In this document: positions 1 through 8,422 of the stretch, piece after piece | Position numbering within the stretch: the stretch's first letter is position 1 | Layout of the letters: the number at the start of each line of letters is the position of its first letter | Source of the DNA: Ignavibacteria bacterium | GTDB taxonomy: Bacteria > Bacteroidota > Ignavibacteria > Kapaibacteriales > UBA2268 | DNA: 64,000 nucleotides | Direction: 5' to 3' | Assembly: GCA_026417135.1 (NCBI GenBank) | Contig: JAOADV010000007.1 | Coordinates: 1 to 64,000 of the forward strand | The notes under the pieces: model-generated | Told to the model about the DNA's origin: nothing | Seen by the model: only the letters and a program-made list of their open reading frames with translations | The model's database searches: none | Translations under genes and position numbers: made by a program

Positions 1-2
1 TA

Positions 3-77
3 TCGAACGGAATGTATATCATAACAATGCAAAGCCAAAGCTACCGAACAAAACAAGAATTTGTATTGACGAAGTAA
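3..77 (+). CDS. C-terminal tail of a T9SS cargo protein (5' end outside window)
   Basis: Frame 3 from the window edge reads SNGMYIITMQSQSYRTKQEF, four more residues, then TAA. This matches the end of the type A T9SS C-terminal sorting domain (S-x-G-x-Y-h-h-x-h ... hhh-K), the same form seen at the ends of the 24672, 28125 and 59009 genes in this window. The tail directs export across the outer membrane and is normally cleaved by PorU. The body of the protein lies upstream of the window, so its function cannot be told. The two other plus frames do not give this pattern. The ORF track omits it because it has no start. Confidence 0.65.
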   Translation, partial: SNGMYIITMQSQSYRTKQEFVLTK

Positions 78-157
78 ATTTCCAATTCCTCTGAAGAAGG
101 GGAAATTTTACTGATATTTTTTGCCCCTTTCGATGATTTCGAAAGGGGCTTTTTTTT
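76..157 (+). terminator. Two hairpins, the second a strong intrinsic terminator
   Basis: The first hairpin pairs AAATTTCC (76-83) with GGAAATTT. The second is a perfect 11-bp stem, GCCCCTTTCGA/TCGAAAGGGGC (123-133 and 139-149), with a 5-nt loop followed directly by eight Ts. The second has all the marks of a rho-independent terminator for the partial gene ending at 77. No poly-U would follow it on the minus strand, so it acts on the plus strand only. Confidence 0.85.
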
Positions 158-401
158 GGATTATAGTTTAAACAAATATTATAAAAACAAATTGAATATA
201 AAATTTTAATTTTTAAGAAAATGCAAAAAATTTTGTTTAGTTTTTTGTTAAATTGTAAGTTCATTGTGTTATTCTTTTGAAACTTTAATTGGTTTAATTT
301 GAAAAGAAAGCATATAAATTTTGAGAAGAAGCAAAGCAAATATCATTTTTCTCAATCCACATTAATGTATTTATCAAAAAAAAGAAAGGAGAAATGCAGT
401 T
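158..401. other. AT-rich leader region of icd
   Basis: Very AT-rich DNA between the terminator and icd. I see no convincing ORF; the 106-residue minus-strand ORF over it is low-complexity (K/N/F/L) and reads through the terminator. It should hold the icd promoter, but no clean TTTG-N19-21-TANNTTTG match was found. The icd ribosome binding site AAAGGAG lies at 385-391. Confidence 0.5.
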
Positions 402-1862
402 ATGGCTCAAACAGCAACCAATAAGCGGCTTGTTACTCTTATCCCTGGCGATGGGATAGGACCGGAAGCAGTCAACGCAACAAGAAGAATTATCGAGGCA
501 ACGGGTGTTCCAATCGAGTGGGAGGTTTGCGAGGCTGGAGCAAATGTTTTCAAAAAGGGATTAGAATCGGGTGTTCCAGCAGAAACAATTGAGTCCATTC
601 GAAGAACTCGTGTTGTGTTGAAAGGACCATTAGAGACACCAGTCGGCTATGGCGAAAAAAGTGCAAATGTTACTTTAAGAAAACTTTTCGAAACTTATGC
701 TAACATTCGTCCTGTTCGAGAACTTCCCGGAGTGCCAACTCCATATAGTGGACGAAATATCGACCTTGTAGTCGTTCGTGAAAATGTCGAGGATTTGTAC
801 GCTGGTATCGAACATATGCAAACTCCTGGAGTTGCACAATGCCTGAAATTAATTTCTCGAAAAGGCTGCGAAAAAGTTGTGCGGTTGGCGTTCGAACTTT
901 GCCGCGCAGAAGGGCGAAAGAAAATCCATTGTGCCACAAAGTCGAATATAATGAAGTTGACTGAAGGAATGTTGAAACGGACTTTCGAGGCAATTGCTCC
1001 AGAATATCCCGATATCGAAGCCCAACATATTATTATTGACAATTGTGCGCACCAACTTGTTAAAAGACCAGAACAATTCGAAGTTATCGTAACCACAAAT
1101 ATGAATGGCGACATTATTAGCGATTTAACTTCTGCTCTCATTGGTGGCTTGGGATTTGCTCCTTCCGCAAATATTGGTAATGATGTTGCTATCTTTGAAG
1201 CTGTCCACGGTTCTGCTCCTAAGTATGCTGGCAAAAATGTCATTAATCCAACGGCAGTGCTTTGGTCTGGAATCTTTATGTTGCGACACATTGGCGAGTT
1301 CGAAGCCGCAGCAGCTATTGAACACGCTATTCTTGTAACTCTCGAGGAAGGAAAAGTTCGCACTGGCGATGTCGTTGGTTACGATAAATGTAATTCCACA
1401 ACTGAATACACAGATGCTATAATTTCGAATCTTGGGAGAAAATCTGAAAGATGGCTCGTACGCGATTATAAGCCTTTAAAGCTACCCCAAGTTTCGAAAG
1501 AATTCGACTTCGTCAAACCGCAAAGTCGTCGTGTAATTGGAGTTGATATTTTTATCGAGACTTCTAAGCAACCCGAGGAAGTTGGACCGAAACTCGAAGA
1601 GATTTGCGCAAATACTCCTTTAAAACTCAAAATGATGTCCAACCGTGGGACCAAAGTTTACACTCCTACTGGAGCAATTACCGATTGTGTGGACCATTTC
1701 CGCTGCCGTTTCATTTTGCGTTCGAACGATGGTGAATTGACCGATGCTCAACTAATTGACCTTCTCCAACGCGTATCCTCTGAGTTTCGGTGGATGCATA
1801 TTGAAAAGTTGCAAGAATTTGATGGTCAACCAGGATTCACAAAAGCACAAGGTGAAGACTAA
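402..1862 (+). CDS. icd: NADP-dependent isocitrate dehydrogenase, long (Thermus-type) form
   Basis: Converts isocitrate and NADP+ to 2-oxoglutarate, CO2 and NADPH in the TCA cycle (cytoplasm). The protein has 486 residues: the IDH/IMDH fold opens with LIPGDGIGPE near residue 14, then the substrate loop KSANVTLR, the RENVEDLYAG segment, and the metal-binding region DLTSALIGGLGFAPSANIG. The cofactor loop reads HGSAPKYAG. The K-Y pair is the NADP-type signature of E. coli IDH, where NAD enzymes carry D-I. About 150 residues extend beyond the core, as in the ~496-residue Thermus enzyme, and in E. coli (416 aa) they are absent. Start chosen on ATG at 402 with AAAGGAG 10 nt upstream. Single-gene unit with its own terminator. 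Confidence 0.93.
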   Translation: MAQTATNKRLVTLIPGDGIGPEAVNATRRIIEATGVPIEWEVCEAGANVFKKGLESGVPAETIESIRRTRVVLKGPLETPVGYGEKSANVTLRKLFETYANIRPVRELPGVPTPYSGRNIDLVVVRENVEDLYAGIEHMQTPGVAQCLKLISRKGCEKVVRLAFELCRAEGRKKIHCATKSNIMKLTEGMLKRTFEAIAPEYPDIEAQHIIIDNCAHQLVKRPEQFEVIVTTNMNGDIISDLTSALIGGLGFAPSANIGNDVAIFEAVHGSAPKYAGKNVINPTAVLWSGIFMLRHIGEFEAAAAIEHAILVTLEEGKVRTGDVVGYDKCNSTTEYTDAIISNLGRKSERWLVRDYKPLKLPQVSKEFDFVKPQSRRVIGVDIFIETSKQPEEVGPKLEEICANTPLKLKMMSNRGTKVYTPTGAITDCVDHFRCRFILRSNDGELTDAQLIDLLQRVSSEFRWMHIEKLQEFDGQPGFTKAQGED

Positions 1863-1894
1863 AGTTATAGTTTTATTATTGATGGTAATTCGGA

Positions 1895-1928
1895 GGGGCA
1901 CATTTTTTTGTGCCCCAAATTTTTTTTC
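1895..1928 (+). terminator. icd intrinsic terminator
   Basis: Perfect 8-bp stem GGGGCACA/TGTGCCCC with a T-rich loop, followed by AAA and eight or more Ts. It lies 33 nt after the icd stop codon. Confidence 0.88.
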
Positions 1929-1930
1929 TG

Positions 1931-2274
1931 AATTTTTAGATTATAATTTGTAAATGTAGCGAATGCTTTTTTTGTTTTCGAAATGGGTTTCTTCAATAGA
2001 GTATAGTAACAAAAGAGAACCAATAAATAAAATAATCATAACTCCACAACGCGAAGAGTTACACAAAAAGGGTGGGGGAAGGTAGCGTAGCTATCCAAAA
2101 CAAAATTCAAAAGGAACTTTGCCACTAATTGGAAGGACGGGCATCTTACCTATCCAATAATGGTAATTCATTAAGGTTTTTTGTTATAAATCAAAACAGT
2201 TCTGCAATGTAGATATTAAAAAAATTATTTTTCAAACAATACCAAAATAGAATTTTGGTCTAATCTTTCTAGTG
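1931..2274. other. Non-coding gap with degenerate palindromic repeat and a hairpin
   Basis: No credible gene. Within it, 2030-2160 is richer in G than its surroundings and carries two imperfect palindromes. One is GGTAGC-gta-GCTATC (near 2082-2096). The other is GGACGGG-catctta-CCTATCC (2135-2155), flanked by ATTGG and CCAAT. The second resembles the REP-like palindromes scattered through many bacterial genomes, here decayed. A separate perfect 8-bp hairpin ACCAAAAT/ATTTTGGT lies at 2241-2259. Whether any of this is transcribed cannot be told. Confidence 0.45.
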
Positions 2275-2298
2275 TAAAAAAGCTTTCGAATTCGAAAA
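2275..2298 (-). terminator. Probable terminator of the sdhCAB operon
   Basis: On the minus strand a TTTCG-aatt-CGAAA stem-loop (part of the 14-bp palindrome TTTCGAATTCGAAA) is followed by GC and six Ts, just after the sdhB stop. The stem is short and AT-rich, so this is a modest call. The hairpin at 2241-2259 lies further downstream and could serve as a second stop. Confidence 0.4.
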
Positions 2299-2304
2299 AA
2301 AGTC

Positions 2305-3078
2305 CTAAACTTGTTGAGTTTGTAGTAAATGTTTTTCGCCAGAGCACGTTGCTTTTAAATAATCCCGGTTCATAAGTGCAATAAAGCTTACGGAAATCTG
2401 TTTTGGGCAAGCAGCTTCGCATTCATAGAAGTTAGTGCAGTTACCGAACCCTTCTTTTTGCATCTGTTCAACCATAGCAAGAACGCGCCGCTTACGTTCG
2501 GGCTGACCTTGTGGTAAATAGGCAAAATGTGCAACTTTTGCGGCGACGAAAAGCATTGCCGATGCATTTGGACAAGCAGCAACACAAGCTCCACAGCCTA
2601 TACATTGAGCAGCGTCCATAGCGGTTTCAGCATCATCCTTTGGGACGATTATACTGTTAGCTTCGGGAGCTTGCCCAGCATTAACGCTTATAAATCCACC
2701 AGCCTGTATTATTCTATCGAAAGCGGAGCGGTCGACAACTAAGTCTTTTATAATTGGAAAGGCTCTTGCCCTAAATGGTTCAATCCAAATTTCGTCTCCA
2801 TCCTTGAATTTTCTCATATGTAGTTGACAAGTGGTGGTCGCTGGTTCGTGACCGTGAGGAATCCCGTTAATAGTCAAAGAGCAAGCACCGCAAATACCTT
2901 CTCGACAGTCGTGTTCGAATGCAACTGGTTCTTTTCCTTCAAGAATCAATCGTTCATTTAAAACATCAAGCATTTCAAGGAACGACATATCCTCGATTAC
3001 ATCATCGAGATGATAGGTTTCGAACCGACCCTTTGCCTTTGCATTCTTTTGCCTCCATATATGAAGTGTTACTTTCAT
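2305..3078 (-). CDS. sdhB: Succinate dehydrogenase / fumarate reductase iron-sulfur subunit
   Basis: Carries electrons from the SdhA flavin to the membrane quinone site. The 257 residues hold all three cluster motifs: a ferredoxin-like [2Fe-2S] site CREGICGAC near residue 57, a [4Fe-4S] [12 protein letters not shown] near residue 150, and a last cluster region with CEAACPKQI near residue 215. It is the third gene of sdhCAB; its ATG overlaps the sdhA TAA by one base (TAATG), so translation is probably coupled. The family works in either direction; with menaquinone, as expected here, fumarate reduction is possible. Confidence 0.93.
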   Translation of the reverse strand: MKVTLHIWRQKNAKAKGRFETYHLDDVIEDMSFLEMLDVLNERLILEGKEPVAFEHDCREGICGACSLTINGIPHGHEPATTTCQLHMRKFKDGDEIWIEPFRARAFPIIKDLVVDRSAFDRIIQAGGFISVNAGQAPEANSIIVPKDDAETAMDAAQCIGCGACVAACPNASAMLFVAAKVAHFAYLPQGQPERKRRVLAMVEQMQKEGFGNCTNFYECEAACPKQISVSFIALMNRDYLKATCSGEKHLLQTQQV

Positions 3079-4991
3079 TATTTATAACTCCTCACAGTTA
3101 ATGGTACATACTCAAAAACAAGAGGTTCAATGTGGCGAATTGGTTTGTTTCCGTCGCCAGTAAATTCCCAAGCGGCGACGTGCGCAAATTTTTCATCGTT
3201 TCGTTTTGCTTCACCGTCTGGATATTGGTGCTCTTCGCGGAAGTGACCTCCGCAAGACTCATCTCGTTCGAGAGCATCCCAAAGGATTAGTTCTGCAAAT
3301 TCTAAAAAGTCGGCAACACGAAGTGCTTTTTCCAGAACTATATTTAAATCCCCTTCTTCGCCAACGATGGTTAAATTGCTCCAAAACTCTTCTCTTATTT
3401 GAGGAACAATTTCTAATGCCTTTTTTAAACCTTGCTCATTTCGGCTCATTCCGCAGTAATCCCACATTACTTTACCCAATTCTCGATGGAATTGCGTTGG
3501 AGTCTTTTTACCATTAATCGACATTAACTTTTTAATTCGAGAAGTTACTTCTTCTTCGGCTTTCTTGAATTCAACTTTGTCTGTATTTACCTTATCGAGT
3601 TTCGTCGTTGCAAAGAAGTGTCCGATTGTATAAGGTAAGATAAAATAGCCATCTGCTAAACCTTGCATAAGGGCGCTTGCTCCTAACCGATTTGCTCCGT
3701 GGTCAGAAAAATTTGCTTCTCCGATAACAAATAATCCCGGTAAATTACTCATCAAATTGTAATCGACCCACAAGCCACCCATAGTATAATGTGGTGCTGG
3801 ATAAATCATCATCGGTGTTTCGTATGGATTTTCGCCAGTTATTCTTTCATACATTTCAAAAAGGTTACCATAGCGTTCTTCAATCACTTCTCGACCTAAT
3901 CTTTTAATTGCATCGGCAAAATCGAGATATACAGCATTGCCAGTTAATCCTACTCCGCGTCCCTCGTCGCAAACTCTTTTTGCAGCACGCGAAGCTATGT
4001 CTCTTGGAGCCAAGTTTCCATAACCGGGATACATACGCTCGAGAAAATAATCTCTTTCGTTTTCTGGAATATCGTTAGGTCTTCGCTTATCTCCTGGATT
4101 AATCGGCACCCAAACCCGACCATCATTTCTCAGCGATTCACTCATTAAAGTAAGTTTAGATTGATGTTCTCCACTTTGGGGTATACAAGTGGGATGTATC
4201 TGGGTGAAACAAGGGTTTGCAAAGAAAGCACCGCGTTTGTATGCTCTGTAGGTTGCGGTTACATTACATACTTGGGCATTTGTCGAAAGGAAGAAGACGT
4301 TCGAATAGCCACCAGTTGCAAGAACTACTGCATCGCCCCAATGAGATTCAATTTTACCACTGAGCAAATCTCTTGTAACAATCCCGCGTGCAATTCCATC
4401 AATTACAACGAGGTCGAGCATTTCCTTCCGTGTATGAAGTTTTATTTTCTTTAAACCCACTTGTCGCATCATCGAAGAATACGCTCCTAAAAGCAGTTGT
4501 TGCCCAGTTTGACTACGGGCATAGAATGTTCGGGATAGCTGTGCTCCGCCAAAGGAACGATTGCTGAGATAACCACTATATTCCCGGGCAAAGGGAACAC
4601 CTTGAGCTACGCATTGGTCGATAATGGAATTACTCACTTGTGCAAGTCGGTAAACGTTGGCTTCGCGTGCTCGGAAGTCTCCACCTTTGACTGTGTCGTA
4701 GAAAAGTCGCCAGATACTATCGCCGTCGTTTGGATAATTCTTGGCGGCATTAATGCCACCTTGTGCAGCAATACTGTGGGCTCGTCGAGGACTGTCGTGG
4801 AAAGTAAAAACTTCGACGTTATAACCAAGTTCGGCGAGGGAAGCAGAAGCCGAAGCTCCAGCTAATCCAGTCCCAACAACAATGATTTTGTATTTTAGTT
4901 TATTTGCGGGACTTACCAGCTTCATTTCGAAACGGTGTCGGTCCCATTTTTCTTCGATACGACCCGATGGTACTTTACCGTCTAATATCAT
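3078..4991 (-). CDS. sdhA: Succinate dehydrogenase / fumarate reductase flavoprotein subunit
   Basis: FAD-linked catalytic subunit. The Rossmann motif [19 protein letters not shown] and the flavin-attachment segment [17 protein letters not shown] (covalent FAD through the His) are present, as are the catalytic-domain segment [18 protein letters not shown] and a normal C-terminal helical domain. The ORF track starts at 5045, but the better start is ATG 4991: AGGAGG lies 6 nt upstream, the protein then begins [16 protein letters not shown] like Bacteroidota-type SdhA, and the ATG overlaps the sdhC stop (ATGA). Length is then 637 residues, normal for the B-type enzyme. Confidence 0.94.
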   Translation of the reverse strand: MILDGKVPSGRIEEKWDRHRFEMKLVSPANKLKYKIIVVGTGLAGASASASLAELGYNVEVFTFHDSPRRAHSIAAQGGINAAKNYPNDGDSIWRLFYDTVKGGDFRAREANVYRLAQVSNSIIDQCVAQGVPFAREYSGYLSNRSFGGAQLSRTFYARSQTGQQLLLGAYSSMMRQVGLKKIKLHTRKEMLDLVVIDGIARGIVTRDLLSGKIESHWGDAVVLATGGYSNVFFLSTNAQVCNVTATYRAYKRGAFFANPCFTQIHPTCIPQSGEHQSKLTLMSESLRNDGRVWVPINPGDKRRPNDIPENERDYFLERMYPGYGNLAPRDIASRAAKRVCDEGRGVGLTGNAVYLDFADAIKRLGREVIEERYGNLFEMYERITGENPYETPMMIYPAPHYTMGGLWVDYNLMSNLPGLFVIGEANFSDHGANRLGASALMQGLADGYFILPYTIGHFFATTKLDKVNTDKVEFKKAEEEVTSRIKKLMSINGKKTPTQFHRELGKVMWDYCGMSRNEQGLKKALEIVPQIREEFWSNLTIVGEEGDLNIVLEKALRVADFLEFAELILWDALERDESCGGHFREEHQYPDGEAKRNDEKFAHVAAWEFTGDGNKPIRHIEPLVFEYVPLTVRSYK

Positions 4992-5701
4992 ATCTCGCCT
5001 CCTACCAAACCAGACATAATAGATATTGGTATAGAAATCAAGCAAATAACAATAATAATAGAAAGAATAGTGCTTAGGTTTTGCAAGGTTGGAAAATAGT
5101 GTTTCTCGTTAAAACCTAAGGTCTGGAACATACTTTGTATTGCGTGGTCAAGGTGAAAACCGACTATTATAACACCTACAATATAAACTAACGAGATTAA
5201 GGGATTTTTAAAGCCTAAAACTACCATTTTATAAACATCAAATCGTTCCAAAATAACGGTAGAAACAGCATTATGCATTTGAAAGAATTCTGCACTATAG
5301 TGCTGAGGATTGGTTACACGAAAAGTGAAATGCAAAAGATGGTATAGTACGAAAGCGAAAATCATAATTCCAGTCCATATCATTGTTCGCGAGCTAAATC
5401 GAGCTTTTAAATAATGTTTTAAAGCGTAACCAGTTGGTTTTGCGTTCCAGTTCTCGAATTTTAATTTAATTGAGGTGATGATATGAAGAACTACCGAAAC
5501 TATTAGAACAACCCGGAAAATCCAAAGAATTGGACCTAAACTATGAAGAAAGGCAGAATATGAGTTTAAAGTGTCGCGGCCAAAATAAATTAGAAGATTA
5601 CCAGCAGTGTGAATAATTAAATAAAGTACTAATATCGCTCCAGTAACAGCCATAACGACTTTGCTAAGAATAGTTGAGCGAAGGTAGCTAAATATCCCCA
5701 T
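4988..5701 (-). CDS. sdhC: Succinate dehydrogenase cytochrome b subunit (B-type, single anchor)
   Basis: Integral membrane anchor that holds heme b and the quinone site. About five hydrophobic helices, with candidate axial His residues in [29 protein letters not shown] and VGFHLDHAI, fit the single-subunit di-heme anchor of B-type SQR/QFR, typically menaquinone-linked. The ORF track starts at a TTG (5713); ATG 5701 is preferred because GAGG sits 5 nt before it. First gene of sdhCAB; no sdhD is present or needed. Confidence 0.9.
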   Translation of the reverse strand: MGIFSYLRSTILSKVVMAVTGAILVLYLIIHTAGNLLIYFGRDTLNSYSAFLHSLGPILWIFRVVLIVSVVLHIITSIKLKFENWNAKPTGYALKHYLKARFSSRTMIWTGIMIFAFVLYHLLHFTFRVTNPQHYSAEFFQMHNAVSTVILERFDVYKMVVLGFKNPLISLVYIVGVIIVGFHLDHAIQSMFQTLGFNEKHYFPTLQNLSTILSIIIVICLISIPISIMSGLVGGEI

Positions 5702-5830
5702 AAAACCTCGCAACGTTATTTAACAAACAATTCAATGAACTTATAACTGTAAATAACTAATTTAGATAAAAAATTAAGAAAAAAGCCCAGTTATTATATA
5801 GAATTTTGTAAATTTTTTCTCAAATGTGTA

Positions 5831-7996
5831 TCATTTTGTTGCATTATCAAGGTATGATATACTCAACTTTTTTGAGTATTGAGCTATTTTTACCGAGGTG
5901 TTTTCTACTTCCTTAGTCAAAATTTCTATTGAATTTGTTAAAGATTTTATTGCATTAGATAATTCTGCCAGTTGACTTTGTTTTCTGAAAGCTTCTTCTT
6001 CTTCCTTCCTTAATGTATCGGAAATTTTTTGTAAAGCCATCTTTTTTTCTTTCGAAGCAAAAAGGTCTATCAATAGAAAGATAAATATTGCAATGAGAAA
6101 GAACGAGAGTAGCTTCAAAACAATACCCAAGCTTCTTAAAGCTTCGGTTTCGAGTATTTTGTTGAATATATACATTATGTTATTTCCAACGACAAAACTT
6201 CCTATTGAAGCTAACGCAAGGAACACAAAGGGTATCCAAGTGAACTTTTTACTTAAGTTTAAATACTTCGAGCGTGTTTCGATTATCGAATTTTCTGCGT
6301 TTAGAATTTCTTTTTGTAGCTCGACTACTTCTTTTTCTAAAGTTTGCCTCTTTGTTTTTAGTTCGTCGAGCTCTTTTTGGTCTTTTACAAGTTTAAGTTG
6401 CGACTCTTCCAAAAGTTTTTCTGTTTTTTCTTTAAAATCTACGACAATAGAGTTAAGAAATTCAGTTTTTTGCTCGAATCTAACATTGTCGAGCAGTTTA
6501 TTTAATTTAATTAGATTTTCACGCAAATTTGGTTGTAAGGTGAATATCCCGTCCTTTTCGATGAAAAGTTGTTTGTGCGATAAAACAAAATTAATTACGT
6601 CGGGGTAATCCTCGTTGAAGGCAGTTTCGAGAACTTCGCCAAAGTCGATTTCATTAAAGTATGCAATGTTTCGGATGATTTTCCTTTCGTAAGTGGTAAG
6701 CAATTCGATAGGAGAAATTGCTATCGTATAATCATTTGCTAATTGATTTAACAAATCGAACTTTTCCTTTTCCTTTTTCTTTAAATTCATAGAAATAATA
6801 ATAGAGTAATGTGTTCGAATCTTGTAAAATTCGTTCGTATTTGGAATTGGTTCTGCTAAATCGCTTTCATTTTTTAAATAACGGAATAAACTTCCGTAGG
6901 TTTCCAAATTCATTGGAATACAACGCAAAGCTTCTTCGCCGAATTTCGGTAACAGTGAAAGAAAATCGATTGAGTCTTTCAAAATTTTAGGCACCCTTTC
7001 AAAAATTTTCTCGTAAAGGATATTGAAAAAAATATTTTCGTTTTCTCGATTTAAATTGGCATCGAATTCCCCAAAAAATAAATCCAGAATGAATGGTATT
7101 CCAAATGTATATTTATAAACTTCTTCCAAGTCAAATTCCTTAGAAAATCTTTTAGAGTAATCAAAGGTTTCGGCTTTTGAAAGGGGCGCAAGCGTGTATA
7201 TGGCAAGTTTTTCGGCAGGTTCGCAATTTAAAATTTTTCTTGCAGTTAAATTATTTCTGGAAGTTAGTATGAATTGAAAATTGAATATATCCGAAAGCTT
7301 AATATTAACCTCGGGCGATTCAACCGTATAAGCTTTGAAATTGTGTAATGAAAGATTAGAAAGATAACGATATAAGTGTTTTACTATCCAATAATCAATC
7401 GAAGCAGCGGAAAGTTCGTAATTGTCGAAGATGAAATACAAATTAATTGATTTATCTGAGTCACGTTTTTCTGCAGCCAAAGAAACGAAAGGAATAAGTA
7501 AAGTTTCTACAAGTATATCAAGAAAATCTAACAAAACTCGGCGGTCGGATTTCTTTTGGAAAATTAAATTGATTGTATTTTCTAACTTTGGGAGCTCTTT
7601 TAGTCGATTGGTCCCAAGATAGTCAAGCGAAAGATAATCGTAAAAGTTGTATGAACTGGCGACAAATTCCGACAAATTTTTATCGATACCTTCGAGTTCG
7701 TTTAAAACTTCAACAAATCGCTCAGAAAAAAATTGTAGGTCCTCGAAATTGAGCTTTTCGAGTTCGGAGATATTTGTTTTAAATCTCAAGGACTTGTAAA
7801 GATTACAGAATTGGAAAGTATCATTAAGGTCGAAGAAAAAGACGAATGTGTTCGCTTTTTCCGATAGAATATCGTTAATAAGTTTAGAAACAAGAAAAGA
7901 CTTACCAACGCCAAAAGTTCCTTGCAAGCAAATGAATGGACAACCGTTGTTAACTGCATTTTCGAAAACAAGCTGGTAAACTTTATCTTGTTCCAT
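5831..7996 (-). CDS. Membrane-anchored STAND/AAA-like P-loop NTPase with coiled coils
   Basis: 721 residues, family not recognised. The Walker A motif GTFGVGKS is at residues 26-33, a Walker B-like strand YFIFDNYEL near 190, and a sensor-like FQFILTSRNN near 240, the order seen in STAND and ATPase-domain (AAA_16-like) proteins. The middle is helical. The C-terminal third has a long K/E-rich coiled coil (about 510-580), two close membrane helices (near 585-645), and a second coiled coil to the end. So the NTPase domain and both coils probably face the cytoplasm, joined by a membrane hairpin. It is the last gene of the clpB-like to rsbW-like operon, 5 nt after rsbW. A signalling or stress role is inferred from context only. 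Confidence 0.7.
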   Translation of the reverse strand: MEQDKVYQLVFENAVNNGCPFICLQGTFGVGKSFLVSKLINDILSEKANTFVFFFDLNDTFQFCNLYKSLRFKTNISELEKLNFEDLQFFSERFVEVLNELEGIDKNLSEFVASSYNFYDYLSLDYLGTNRLKELPKLENTINLIFQKKSDRRVLLDFLDILVETLLIPFVSLAAEKRDSDKSINLYFIFDNYELSAASIDYWIVKHLYRYLSNLSLHNFKAYTVESPEVNIKLSDIFNFQFILTSRNNLTARKILNCEPAEKLAIYTLAPLSKAETFDYSKRFSKEFDLEEVYKYTFGIPFILDLFFGEFDANLNRENENIFFNILYEKIFERVPKILKDSIDFLSLLPKFGEEALRCIPMNLETYGSLFRYLKNESDLAEPIPNTNEFYKIRTHYSIIISMNLKKKEKEKFDLLNQLANDYTIAISPIELLTTYERKIIRNIAYFNEIDFGEVLETAFNEDYPDVINFVLSHKQLFIEKDGIFTLQPNLRENLIKLNKLLDNVRFEQKTEFLNSIVVDFKEKTEKLLEESQLKLVKDQKELDELKTKRQTLEKEVVELQKEILNAENSIIETRSKYLNLSKKFTWIPFVFLALASIGSFVVGNNIMYIFNKILETEALRSLGIVLKLLSFFLIAIFIFLLIDLFASKEKKMALQKISDTLRKEEEEAFRKQSQLAELSNAIKSLTNSIEILTKEVENTSVKIAQYSKKLSISYLDNATK

Positions 7997-8001
7997 ATTA
8001 G

Positions 8002-8415
8002 TTAAATGTTGAACAGAATTTTGACTTCCGTCCCTTTCTCACTCGTTTGTACTGTAAAATTGTCGGATAGCTCTTTTATTAAGAAAATACCACGGCCTCT
8101 TTCTTTGTGAATATTTTCTGGTTTCCGAGGGTCATCGAGATTTGTAGGGTCGAACCCGCGACCTTCGTCCGAAACTATTACGATGAGATTTTTGTCGTAG
8201 GCAACAACTTTTAAAGTAACGTTTTTCATTGGGTCGCATTGGTTTCCGTGCTGGATTGCATTGATAACAGCTTCGGTCGTGGCTACAAGAATATCCTGAA
8301 ATTTTTTCTTTTCGAAAGGAAATTTGTTTTGGACTTTTTGAAGTATAGTTTCGATTATCGAAAGTGAAAACTTGTCAGAAGTAAAATTGATTTCGAGCTC
8401 GAAGTTATCTTCCAT
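8002..8415 (-). CDS. RsbW-like anti-sigma/serine kinase ATPase
   Basis: 137 residues, a single GHKL HATPase domain of the RsbW/SpoIIAB type. N-box EAVINAIQHGN, G1 box VSDEGRGFDP and G2 region ERGRGIFLIKELSD are all intact, so ATP binding is expected. Family members phosphorylate an anti-anti-sigma (STAS) protein or hold a sigma factor. Neither a STAS partner nor a sigma factor is encoded next to it, so the target is unknown. It sits 7 nt after the barrel gene and 5 nt before the P-loop NTPase. Confidence 0.88.
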   Translation of the reverse strand: MEDNFELEINFTSDKFSLSIIETILQKVQNKFPFEKKKFQDILVATTEAVINAIQHGNQCDPMKNVTLKVVAYDKNLIVIVSDEGRGFDPTNLDDPRKPENIHKERGRGIFLIKELSDNFTVQTSEKGTEVKILFNI

Positions 8416-8422
8416 TGCAAAA

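Noticed and set aside
695-1363. 222-residue minus-strand ORF inside icd
   Set aside because: Shadow of the well-supported icd gene; Ser/Ile/Arg-rich and without domain pattern.
4992-5045. 18-residue N-terminal extension of SdhA in the ORF track
   Set aside because: It lies within sdhC, and ATG 4991 has AGGAGG at the right distance and the family's usual start.
6093-6608. 171-residue plus-strand ORF inside the NTPase gene
   Set aside because: Antisense of the coiled-coil region: serine/phenylalanine-rich, as expected for the reverse of Lys/Glu codons.
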